Assembly: GCF_014205335.1 (NCBI RefSeq)
Contig: NZ_JACHNH010000001.1
Location: 434,001-498,000, forward strand
Direction: 5' to 3'
DNA length: 64,000 nt
Source of the DNA: Amorphoplanes digitatis
GTDB lineage: Bacteria > Actinomycetota > Actinomycetes > Mycobacteriales > Micromonosporaceae
Position 1 is the stretch's first letter. Each line of letters opens with the position of its first letter. Under the pieces are notes generated by a model. It saw only the letters and a list, made by a program, of their open reading frames with translations, was not told the origin of the DNA and did not search any database. Of this stretch, positions 45,388-53,400 are shown in pieces. A program made the translations under genes and the position numbers.

Positions 45388-46080
45388 GTGATCAAACTGT
45401 CGATCGGTGCCCCGCCCGCGCAGAAGGTCGTCGGCGCGGTCTTCGGCCTGCTGTTCGCGGCCGGCGGCGCGGCGTTCCTGGTGCTGCCGCTCATCGCGGA
45501 CAACTGGCTGGGCAGCGTGATCAGCGCGGACGAGTCCTGCCCGTCGGCGGACGAGCTGGCCGGCATCCCGCGGGACCTGCTGCCCGAGTCGGTCCGGGAC
45601 TGCGTGTCGAACGGCAGCTGGTTCACCGGCGGCTCCGGCTTCGACGACGGCATCGGTGCGATGCGGCTGATCGGGCTGATCGGCATACCGTTCATCGTCA
45701 TCGGGCTCTACCTGGCGTTGAGCGCGCTGCGGACGGCGGCCTGGCTCGAGGGCACGCGGGCGACGGTGCGGCGCGCGTTCCGGGCCCGCACGGTCGACCT
45801 GGCGACGGCAACGATCACGGTCGGCGCGCTCGCGTTCCGGCGCAACCGGGAGACCTCCCGCGAGACGATCGAACGGCTACCGACGCTCATCGCCCGCGAC
45901 CCGGCCGGCGGGCCGACGATCACGATCCCGCTGCACGGCGTCGGCATGACGCAGCTCCCGCCGCCCGAGCTGCGGGCGCTGGCGCAGGCGATCGAGGCGA
46001 ACCCGGACGGCGACGCCCGCAATCTCGCCGCCCAGCTGCGCACGATGGCCGACAACCCGCTGGGCGTCCTGGTCCGCTAG
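45388..46080 (+). CDS. Two-helix membrane protein with long extracytoplasmic loop, unknown
   Basis: The protein has 230 residues from GTG 45388 (MIKLSIGAPPAQK). Helix 1 (VVGAVFGLLFAAGGAAFLVLPLI) and helix 2 (LIGLIGIPFIVIGLYLALSALRTAAW) enclose a loop of about 65 residues with two cysteines (DESCPSAD, RDCVSNGS) that could form a disulfide. The cytoplasmic C-terminal 110 residues are basic at first, then mixed. The pattern is similar to DUF3592-type proteins, but I do not assign it. It is divergent from the Ada-AlkA gene and convergent, with a 4-bp overlap, to the acetyltransferase. Confidence 0.72.
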   Translation: MIKLSIGAPPAQKVVGAVFGLLFAAGGAAFLVLPLIADNWLGSVISADESCPSADELAGIPRDLLPESVRDCVSNGSWFTGGSGFDDGIGAMRLIGLIGIPFIVIGLYLALSALRTAAWLEGTRATVRRAFRARTVDLATATITVGALAFRRNRETSRETIERLPTLIARDPAGGPTITIPLHGVGMTQLPPPELRALAQAIEANPDGDARNLAAQLRTMADNPLGVLVR

Positions 46081-46574
46081 AGGTACTTCACGAATACGTG
46101 GCACACGTCCGGCACGGCGATCGTCTTGCCGTCCTTGACGTCCTCGCGGATCGTCTCGAGCAGCCCGTGTGCCCACTCCCGGTAGCCGAGCCGGCGGTAC
46201 AGCCGGGCCGCGCTGGCGTTGTCGACGTCGACGCCGACGGCCACCCGCCACAGCCGCCTGCGGCGCAGCTCGGCCTCGGCCGCGGCGATGAGCTTCGTGC
46301 CGACGCCCTTGCGGCGCAGGGACGCGTCGACCATGAGCCGGTGCAGCATCGGCACCCGACCCAGGTGGCGGATGATCGCGGACTCCGGCGCCGGCTCCGT
46401 CGACACGAACGCCGCGCCGACGGCCCGCTCGCCGACCCGGGCGACGAGCAGCACGCCCTGCCGGCGGGACCGGTCGAGGTAGTAGGCGCGGGCGGACGGC
46501 CCGAACGTGCGGCCCAGCCGGTCGATGTCTCCGGGAACCCGCGGTGCGATGCGCAATCCCTGTAGGTCCCCCAC
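46077..46574 (-). CDS. GNAT-family N-acetyltransferase
   Basis: About 165 residues in the GNAT fold. Motif A is LHRLMVDASLRRKGVGTKLIAAAEAELRRRR (acetyl-CoA loop RRKGVG), and motif B is VGVDVDNASAARLYRRLGYREW. The start is uncertain: GTG 46574 gives MGDLQGLRIAPR, and the open frame extends further upstream without support. The substrate is unknown. It is 68 bp downstream of a small membrane protein on the same strand. Confidence 0.82.
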   Translation of the reverse strand: MGDLQGLRIAPRVPGDIDRLGRTFGPSARAYYLDRSRRQGVLLVARVGERAVGAAFVSTEPAPESAIIRHLGRVPMLHRLMVDASLRRKGVGTKLIAAAEAELRRRRLWRVAVGVDVDNASAARLYRRLGYREWAHGLLETIREDVKDGKTIAVPDVCHVFVKYL

Positions 46575-46642
46575 GGGATCATCGTGCCGGTCGATGCGCC
46601 AACCGTCACCCCGGGGCCGGTGCCCGTCCGAGAGACCGGCCA

Positions 46643-46879
46643 CTACGCGGACATCACGAGCGCCGTGACCAGCATGACGACCAGCGCGCCGGCCAGCAGC
46701 AGGGCGCCGAGCGCGGCGAGCGCGGCCTTCACGACCTCCTTGAACGGCGCGATCATCCCGCCGAACAACCGCACGAGCACCACCATCACCAGGATCATCA
46801 AGACGATCAGCGCGCTCAGCGTGCCGTCCTGGTCCGCGGCGGAATTTGACAGCAGGGAGTCCAGGGTTAATGTGGTCAT
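46643..46879 (-). CDS. Small two-helix membrane protein, unknown
   Basis: The protein has 78 residues: a short polar N-terminus (MTTLTLDSLLSNSAADQDGT), helix 1 (LSALIVLMILVMVVLVRLFGG), a short amphipathic loop with two lysines (MIAPFKEVVKAALAA), and helix 2 (LGALLLAGALVVMLVTALVMSA). It resembles small membrane proteins that act as toxins or stress responders, but there is no match I can name. It is divergent from the XRE regulator and shares its A/T-rich promoter region, so it is probably a target of that regulator. Confidence 0.7.
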   Translation of the reverse strand: MTTLTLDSLLSNSAADQDGTLSALIVLMILVMVVLVRLFGGMIAPFKEVVKAALAALGALLLAGALVVMLVTALVMSA

Positions 46880-47041
46880 GGTGGCTTCTTTCTGCAGGCA
46901 AGTGGATGTGAGCTGCCACTGAAGTGAAATGCCCTGACTGCACCCTCGGCGGCCACCGAGGGTGTTGTCGTCTGTGCCGCCGTCTGCCGGTGTGCCTCCT
47001 TCCGAAATAACGTTCGGATAACTTCTGTCTTCAAGCTAAAC

Positions 47042-47057
47042 TTCAGTCTGAACTGAA
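47042..47057. promoter_or_regulatory. Operator copy 1: TTCAGT-CTGA-ACTGAA
   Basis: A perfect inverted repeat with 6-bp arms and a 4-bp spacer; the arms extend to CTTCAGT/ACTGAAG. It lies 67 bp upstream of the XRE regulator start in the divergent region. The same repeat with the same spacer occurs again at 47088-47103. Confidence 0.7.
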
Positions 47058-47087
47058 GCAAGACACTCACGAGTGCGAGTATCTGCG

Positions 47088-47115
47088 TTCAGTGAAGACT
47101 GAAGTTTCGACTGAA
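47088..47115. promoter_or_regulatory. Operator copy 2 plus extra half site
   Basis: TTCAGT-GAAG-ACTGAA at 47088-47103 repeats operator 1, centre to centre 46 bp. A further half site, ACTGAA at 47110-47115, overlaps the ribosome site (GAAGGA) of the XRE gene, whose ATG is at 47124. Another ACTGAA lies at 46918-46923, 39 bp upstream of the small membrane protein gene. Binding here would shut off the regulator's own translation start. Confidence 0.7.
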
Positions 47116-47123
47116 GGACTGCG

Positions 47124-48209
47124 ATGGCTGACGACGGCAAGCGGCTCGGTGCGCGCCTGCGTGCGCTGCGCGAGACCGGATTCGCTGACCGGGCCGTGAC
47201 CCAGGGAGTGGTCGCCTCCGCGCTGGGCCGCAGCGTTCCGCTCGTCTCCTCCTGGGAAAAGGGCAAGGCGCAGCCGTCCGAGGAATGGCTGAACGCCTAC
47301 GCCCGGTTCTTCGCCAGCCCGCGCTCGCTCGCGGACGGGCACCCGCGGCTGCTCACCCGGCAGGACCTGCGCGACGACGAACTCGACCGCTTCGAGGACC
47401 TGTTCCGGGAGCTGCTCCAGCTGCGTACGGCCGGGCCGAACCAGCCGCCGAGCCGGTCGAGGTCGGACGAGCTGACCACCCGGTCGCCCTGGGAAGGCAT
47501 GTGGCACTTCCCGGACCAGTCCTCCATCACGCTCGTCTGCGCCCGGCTGCCCGCCAACCTGCGCGCCAGCGACACCTACACCTCACCGGAGAGCCCGGAC
47601 TACGTCGAGCTGTACGGCTACTCGGACCTCGACGCCCTGATAGAGCTCTACGGCCACGTGTACGCCGCGAACCCCGGGGTCTCCGTGCGGCGCAAACTCG
47701 CCGACGAGCTGACCCAGGACGACGTCACCAACCACCTCGTCCTTCTGGGTGGCGTCGACTGGAACCCCATGACGCGCCGGGTGATGCAGTCGTTGGAGCT
47801 CCCGGTCGCACAGGACCGTCGCGAGGGCAGCGATCCGGACGTCGGTTCCTTCCGGGTAGTGGACCAGGACGGCAACGCGACGGTCTTCCCGTCGAGGCTG
47901 GAGGTCGACCCGCCGGGCCAGCGGCTGATCGAGGACGTCGCCCAGTTCTGCCGCGCGCCGAACCCGTTCAACCGGAAGAGGTCGGTCACCATCTGCAACG
48001 GCAACTACGGCCGGGGCACGTACGCCGCCGTGCGTACCCTCACCGACCCGCGATTCCGCGACCGCAACCGCGCCTACATCGAGCAGCGGTACCGGCCCGA
48101 GGACACGTACAGCATCCTGGCCCGGGTCAGCATCGTCGCCGGCGAGGTCATCACCCCGGACTGGACCCTGCCCGGCACGGTCCTGCACGAGTGGTCGAAC
48201 GCGGGATGA
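47124..48209 (+). CDS. XRE-family regulator with large sensor-like C-terminal domain
   Basis: The protein has 361 residues. An N-terminal helix-turn-helix (about 5-65: RLGARLRALRETGFADRAVTQGVVASALGRSVPLVSSWEKG, ending FFASPRSLA) is followed by a 240-residue domain. That domain has conserved-looking blocks: ITLVCARLP, YGYSDLDALIELYGHV, HLVLLGGVDWNPMTRRVM, AQFCRAPNPFNRKRSVTICNGNYGRGTYAAVR, and YSILARVSIVAGEVITPDW. This C-terminal domain has an alpha/beta look and recurs behind HTH domains in actinobacteria as far as I recall, but its ligand is unknown. The GT-A-like gene overlaps it by 4 bp (ATGA). It is the likely binder of the operators just upstream. Confidence 0.85.
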   Translation: MADDGKRLGARLRALRETGFADRAVTQGVVASALGRSVPLVSSWEKGKAQPSEEWLNAYARFFASPRSLADGHPRLLTRQDLRDDELDRFEDLFRELLQLRTAGPNQPPSRSRSDELTTRSPWEGMWHFPDQSSITLVCARLPANLRASDTYTSPESPDYVELYGYSDLDALIELYGHVYAANPGVSVRRKLADELTQDDVTNHLVLLGGVDWNPMTRRVMQSLELPVAQDRREGSDPDVGSFRVVDQDGNATVFPSRLEVDPPGQRLIEDVAQFCRAPNPFNRKRSVTICNGNYGRGTYAAVRTLTDPRFRDRNRAYIEQRYRPEDTYSILARVSIVAGEVITPDWTLPGTVLHEWSNAG

Positions 48210-49330
48210 CCGCCGCCCTGCAACTACCCGCCGTACGGGCCGTGGGACACCGCTACTCGCACGGCCACCTGCTCGCGCACCCGACCCAGGTCACGCCCGG
48301 TGACGTGCCCGCCATCGTGGTGCCGACGGTCCGCAACCCGGCCACCATGCGCGACTCGATGCTCCTGGCCCGGGAACTCCAGCGGCCGATGATCGCGCTG
48401 TGCAGCCGCTGGTCGTCCGCGGAGGTGGTGCGCAAACAGGCGCAGCTCCTCGACGCGCCGGTCGTCGCCGTCGACGTCACCGACCAGGCGAAACTGCCGA
48501 ACTTCAGCTGTGACACCCTGCTCGCCGCGGAGAAGAAGCTGAACCGCGCCAACGACGTCAGCATCAAGCGCAACCTCGGCCTTTCCGTGGCCCGCATGCT
48601 GCGCTGGCAGCGGATCGCCTTCCTCGACGACGACCTCACCGGCCTCCGGCCGGAGGCCATCCGCGCCGCCGGCGGCCTGCTCAGCGACTACAACGTCTCG
48701 GCGATGCGCAACGTCGGCTTCCCCGACAACTCGGTCGTCTGCCACGCCCGGCGGGAGGTCGGCCTGCCGCAGGACGTCTTCGTCGGCGGCGGCGCCATGG
48801 CCGTACGGGTCAACGCGCGCACCCCGTTCTTCCCCACCGTCTACAACGAGGACTGGCTCTTTCTGGTCGGCCGCCGCAACGTCGAGCAGGTCGCCGTGCA
48901 CGGGCGGGTGACGCAGGAGCCCTACGACCCGTACCTGTCGCCGGAGCGGGCGCGCTCCGAGGAGTTCGGCGACTGCCTCGCCGAGGGCCTCTTCTCGCTG
49001 TCGGAACACGAACGCCCCATGCAGGCCGCGGACGAGCGGTTCTGGCGCGCCTTCCTCGACAACCGGGTCGCCATGATCGATGAAATCCTGGCCCGGCTCG
49101 ACCGGAGCCGCCCGGACGAGCGGCGTACCCGGATAATCCAGGCGCTGAAGGTCGCCCGCGGCCGCTGCCAGATCATCGATCCGGCGTTCTGCGTGCGGTA
49201 CCTGACCGCCTGGCAGGCGGACCTCGATGTCTGGAAACGGTTCCAGGCCGGCCTGCCCCGGCACGCGGACCCGGTCGCGGCGTTCGCGGCCCTCGGGCTC
49301 AAGGCGTACGTGCACCTGCCCGCCACGTAG
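48206..49330 (+). CDS. GT-A fold glycosyltransferase-like protein coupled to the XRE regulator
   Basis: The protein has 374 residues. A Rossmann-like start (AIVVPTVRNPATMRDSMLLARELQRPMIALCSRWSS) leads to WQRIAFLDDDLTGL with a DDD at 141-143, the metal-binding DxD position of GT-A enzymes. FVGGGAMAVRV and YNEDWLFLVG (214-220) match the acceptor-side motif of family 2-like transferases. The C-terminal 100 residues are helical. Neither sugar donor nor acceptor is evident, and no other sugar genes are nearby. ATG 48206 overlaps the regulator stop, so the two are produced together. It ends 11 bp before ychF. Confidence 0.75.
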   Translation: MTAALQLPAVRAVGHRYSHGHLLAHPTQVTPGDVPAIVVPTVRNPATMRDSMLLARELQRPMIALCSRWSSAEVVRKQAQLLDAPVVAVDVTDQAKLPNFSCDTLLAAEKKLNRANDVSIKRNLGLSVARMLRWQRIAFLDDDLTGLRPEAIRAAGGLLSDYNVSAMRNVGFPDNSVVCHARREVGLPQDVFVGGGAMAVRVNARTPFFPTVYNEDWLFLVGRRNVEQVAVHGRVTQEPYDPYLSPERARSEEFGDCLAEGLFSLSEHERPMQAADERFWRAFLDNRVAMIDEILARLDRSRPDERRTRIIQALKVARGRCQIIDPAFCVRYLTAWQADLDVWKRFQAGLPRHADPVAAFAALGLKAYVHLPAT

Positions 49331-49341
49331 ACTGGCCCCTC

Positions 49342-50427
49342 GTGAGCCTTACCATCGGGATCGTCGGCCTGCCCAACGTCGGCAAGAGCACCCTCTTCAA
49401 CGCCCTGACCAAGAACGACGTGCTCGCCGCGAACTACCCGTTCGCGACGATCGAGCCCAACGTCGGCGTGGTCGGGCTGCCCGACGAGCGGCTGACGAAG
49501 CTGGCCGAGGTCTTCAACTCCGAGAAGATCCTGCCCGCCCCGGTCTCATTCGTCGACATCGCCGGCCTGGTGCGCGGCGCGTCGAAGGGCCAGGGCCGCG
49601 GCAACGCCTTCCTCGCGAACATCCGCGACGCCTCGGCCATCTGCCAGGTGGTCCGCGCCTTCTCCGACCCGAACGTGCTGCACGTTGACGGCAAGGTCGC
49701 CCCCGCAGACGACATCGAGACGATCAACACCGAGCTCATCCTCGCCGACCTCCAGACGGTCGAGAAGGCGCTGCCGCGCCTGCAGAAGGAAGCCAAGCTG
49801 AAGAAGGACCGCCTGCCGGTGGTCGCGGCCGCGGAGGCCGCCTTCAAGCTGCTCGACGAGGGCACCACCCTGTACGTGGGCGCGAAGGCGGCGGGCATCG
49901 ACCTGGACCTGCTGGCCGAGCTGCACCTGCTGACCACCAAGCCCTTCCTGTACGTCTTCAACGTCGACGAGGACGAGCTGGGCAACGAGGCGTTCCTGAA
50001 CGAGATGCGCGCGCTTGTCGCACCCGCGGAGGCGGTCTTCATGGACGCGAAGATCGAGTCCGAGCTGATCGACCTCCCGGACGACGAGGCGATGGAGCTG
50101 CTGGAGTCGACCGGCCAGACCGAGCCGGGCCTCAACCAGCTCATCCGGGTCGGCTTCAACACCCTCGGCCTCCAGACCTACCTGACCGCGGGCCCGAAGG
50201 AGGCCCGCGCCTGGGTGATCCCGGTCGGCGCGACCGCACCCGAGGCGGCCGGCGTGATCCACTCCGACTTCCAGCGCGGCTTCATCAAGGCCGAGATCGT
50301 CAGCTACGACGACCTGATGGCGGCGGGCTCCATGTCCTCGGCCAAGGCCGCCGGCAAGGTCCGCATGGAAGGCAAGGACTACATCATGAAGGACGGCGAC
50401 GTCGTCGAGTTCAGGTTCAACGTGTAG
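49342..50427 (+). CDS. ychF: YchF/OLA1-family ATPase
   Basis: An ancient Obg-related NTPase that prefers ATP, binds ribosomes, and is linked to oxidative stress. It has 361 residues. The G1 motif GLPNVGKST at 8-16 is followed by FVDIAGLVRGASKGQGRGNAFL (G3) and YVFNVDEDE in place of NKxD, as expected for ATP specificity. The C-terminal TGS domain holds GPKEARAWVI and KDGDVVEFRFNV. GTG 49342 is the start. It is convergent with the CHAT gene, 33 bp apart. Confidence 0.96.
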   Translation: MSLTIGIVGLPNVGKSTLFNALTKNDVLAANYPFATIEPNVGVVGLPDERLTKLAEVFNSEKILPAPVSFVDIAGLVRGASKGQGRGNAFLANIRDASAICQVVRAFSDPNVLHVDGKVAPADDIETINTELILADLQTVEKALPRLQKEAKLKKDRLPVVAAAEAAFKLLDEGTTLYVGAKAAGIDLDLLAELHLLTTKPFLYVFNVDEDELGNEAFLNEMRALVAPAEAVFMDAKIESELIDLPDDEAMELLESTGQTEPGLNQLIRVGFNTLGLQTYLTAGPKEARAWVIPVGATAPEAAGVIHSDFQRGFIKAEIVSYDDLMAAGSMSSAKAAGKVRMEGKDYIMKDGDVVEFRFNV

Positions 50428-50460
50428 TTCCGGGCTTCCCCCGGCCGAGCCGCGTACCGG

Positions 50461-53400
50461 TCAAGAGTCCGGAGGGCCTGAGGGCGAGTCGACGCGGCTC
50501 AGGAGGTTACTGATGCGCGCGACTGCCCGAGGGCTGCCGATCGTCTGTGCCGCGGTGAGGCTGGTTTCGAGTACCGCCTTCGCCGCATCGAGCTGACCCG
50601 CGGCCAGCAGGAGCTCGCCGAACGTCGCCCCGACGATGGCGATACCGTCGGGGCGTTGGAGCCGATTGAGGATTTGAAAAGCTTCGGCCAGATGGTCGGC
50701 CGCTGACTGGTATTCCTGCTGGGTGAGTTCGATCTGTGCTTGGCCCCATTTGGTGGAGGCTGTGCCTTCGATGTCGCCGAGCCGCTCAAAGACCGGTAGC
50801 TGCTCTTCTCGGCGGATGCGGAGTGCCTCGTCGTATTCGCCTCGCTGGTACAGGATGTCGGCGATCTTGCCCCAGGTGACCGCGGTCGAGCGGGCGTCGC
50901 CGAGCCGTTCGTAGACCGGCAGCTGCGCTTCCTGGTAGATGCGGAGCGCCTCGTCGTATTCGCCCCGCTGGTACAGGATGTCCGCGACCCGGCCCCAGGT
51001 GATCGCGGCCTCGCGGGTGTCGCCGAGCCGTTCGTAGACCGGTAGCTGCTCTTCTTGGCGGATGCGGAGTGCCTGGTCGAAGTCGCCCCGTTGGAAGAGG
51101 ATGTCGGCGACCTTGCCCCAGGTGACCGCGGTCGAGCGGGCGTCGCCAAGTCGTTCGTAGACCGGTAGCGCCTTTTCCTGGTGGATGCGGAGTGCCTGGT
51201 CGTATTCGCCTCGTTGGAAGAGGATGTCGGCGACCTTGCCCCAGGTGATCGCGGTCGAGCGGGCGTCGCCGAGTCGTTCGTAGACCGGTAGCGCCTTTTC
51301 CTGGTGGATGCGGAGTGCCTGGTCGTAGTCGCCTCGCTGGTACAGGACGTCCGCGATCTTGCCCCAGGTGACCGCAGCCTCGCGGGTGTCGCCGAGCCGC
51401 GCATAGACCGGCAGCTCCACTTCTCGGCGGATGCGGAGTGCCTCGTCGTATTCGCCTCGCTGGTGCAGGATGTCGGCGACCTTGCCCCAGGTGACCGTGG
51501 CCGAGCGGGTGTCGCCGAGCCGTTCGTAGACCGGCAGCTGAACTTCTCGGCGGATGCGGAGTGCCTCGTCGTATTCGCCCCGCTGGTACAGGATGTCGGC
51601 GACCTTGCCCCAGGTGACCGCGGTCGAGCGGGTGTCGCCGAGCCGTTCGTAGACCGGCAGCGCCTCGTCCTGGTGGATGCGGAGTGCCTGGTCGTATTCG
51701 CCCCGTTGGAAGAGGATGTCGGCGACCTGACCCCAGGTGACCGCGGCCGAGCGGGCATCGCCGAGGTGTTCGTAGACCGGCAGCTCCACTTCCCGGCGGA
51801 TGCGTAAAGCCTCGTCGTACTCGCCCCTTTGGAAGAGGATGTCGGCGACCTGGCCCCAGGTGACCGCGGCCTCGCGGGTGTCGCCGAGCCGTTCGTAGAC
51901 CGGTAGCGCCTTGTCCTGGTGGATGCGGAGTGCCTGGTCGTATTCGCCCCTTTGGAAGAGGATGTCGGCGACCTGGCCCCAGGTGACCGCCGTTGAGCGG
52001 GCGTCGCCGAGCCGTTCGTAGACCGGTAGCTGCTCTTCGTGGCGGATGCGGAGTGCCTCGTCGTAGTCGCCCCGTTGGAAGACGATGTCGGCGACCTTGC
52101 CCCAGGTGGCCGCGGTGGCGCGGGTGTCGCCGAGCCGCTCATAGACCGGCAGCTCCACTTCCCGGCGGATGCGGAGTGCCTCGTCGTAGTCGCCCCGTTG
52201 GAACAGGATGTCCGCGACCTTGCCCCAGGTGACCGCGGTCGAGCGGGTGTCGCCGAGCCGTTCGTAGACCGGTAGCTGCACTTCTTGGCGGATGCGGAGT
52301 GCCTCGTCGTATTCACCCCGCCGGAACAGGATGGCCGCGATCTCGCCGTCGATGGTCGCAGCCTCCCGTTCGGAGCCGGCGGCGGTGAACAGCTGGTGAG
52401 CTCGGCGCAGCAGCTGCTCGGCCTGCTGGGGGTCGCCGCGGGTGACCAGCCGCCGGGCCTGCTCGCCGAGCGTGCGGGCGAGATCGAGTGGATCAGCGCG
52501 AGATTCGTAAGTGCCGGCCATGCTCTGGACCGCCCGCTCGAGCAGAGCGTCGGCGGTGTCACCGTCACCGCTGGTAGCGGCGGCGGTGGCGACCCCTCGA
52601 AGCAGCACCGCCGGCACGGGCATCCCGTGGCGGTCGAGCAGCGCGACAACCTCCGAGCCGAGCCTGGCCGCGTCGATCGCCGGCCCGGTCCGCAGGGCTT
52701 GCACCGCCTCGGCGGCGCAGGAGGCGGCCACGGTCGGCTGGTCGGCGAGCAGAGCGAGACGGGTGAGCTGCAACGCCAACAGCGGATCCCGAACGCTGCG
52801 GGGCGCCGGCCCGCCCCACGCGGTGTGCAACGGCTCCACCACCGCGGCAGCGGTCTCGGCCTTTTCGTCGGCGGTCAGTGGGGTGAGCCTGCCGGCGGTC
52901 AATGCGTTCACCGCGACTGCCGGCCGGTCCGGCTGGTACCCGTCGGGAAAGACGTCGGCCAGGCCGAGTCCGCAGAGCCGCTCAGCCGAGCCGCCTGTGC
53001 GTGTGGCCAAGACCTCCGCGACCGCGTCGGGCACCGGCAGGTCGAAGACGGTCAGCTGCCGCAGCAGCGCGGTGTGGGCCGGTCCGGCCTGGTCGATCAG
53101 GGTGTCCAGGGCCAGGTTTTCCAGGAACTCGCGTACCTCGGTGTCCGAGGGCAGCCGGCCTCGGTCGAGGTAGGCCTCCATCCCGGCCACCGCCGTTTCT
53201 GCCCGTGCGGCGTCGACCGCCTGGCTGTAGACCAGCCGCCCGCCGATCAGATCCTGCAAGCCGGGATTGCCCCGGCTGACCGCCACCGCCCGTTCCGCGA
53301 GCTGCTGGCGTTCCTCTCGCAGCTGGTCGGTGGTGCGGGCCTGCTGCCGGCGGGCCAGTTTGCGCTGGGCCACCGCCGACAACGGCTCCAACTGCACCGC

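Noticed and set aside
50745..52320. CRISPR-like repeat array
   Set aside because: The 123-bp repeats are in frame and code for TPR units; there are no spacers.
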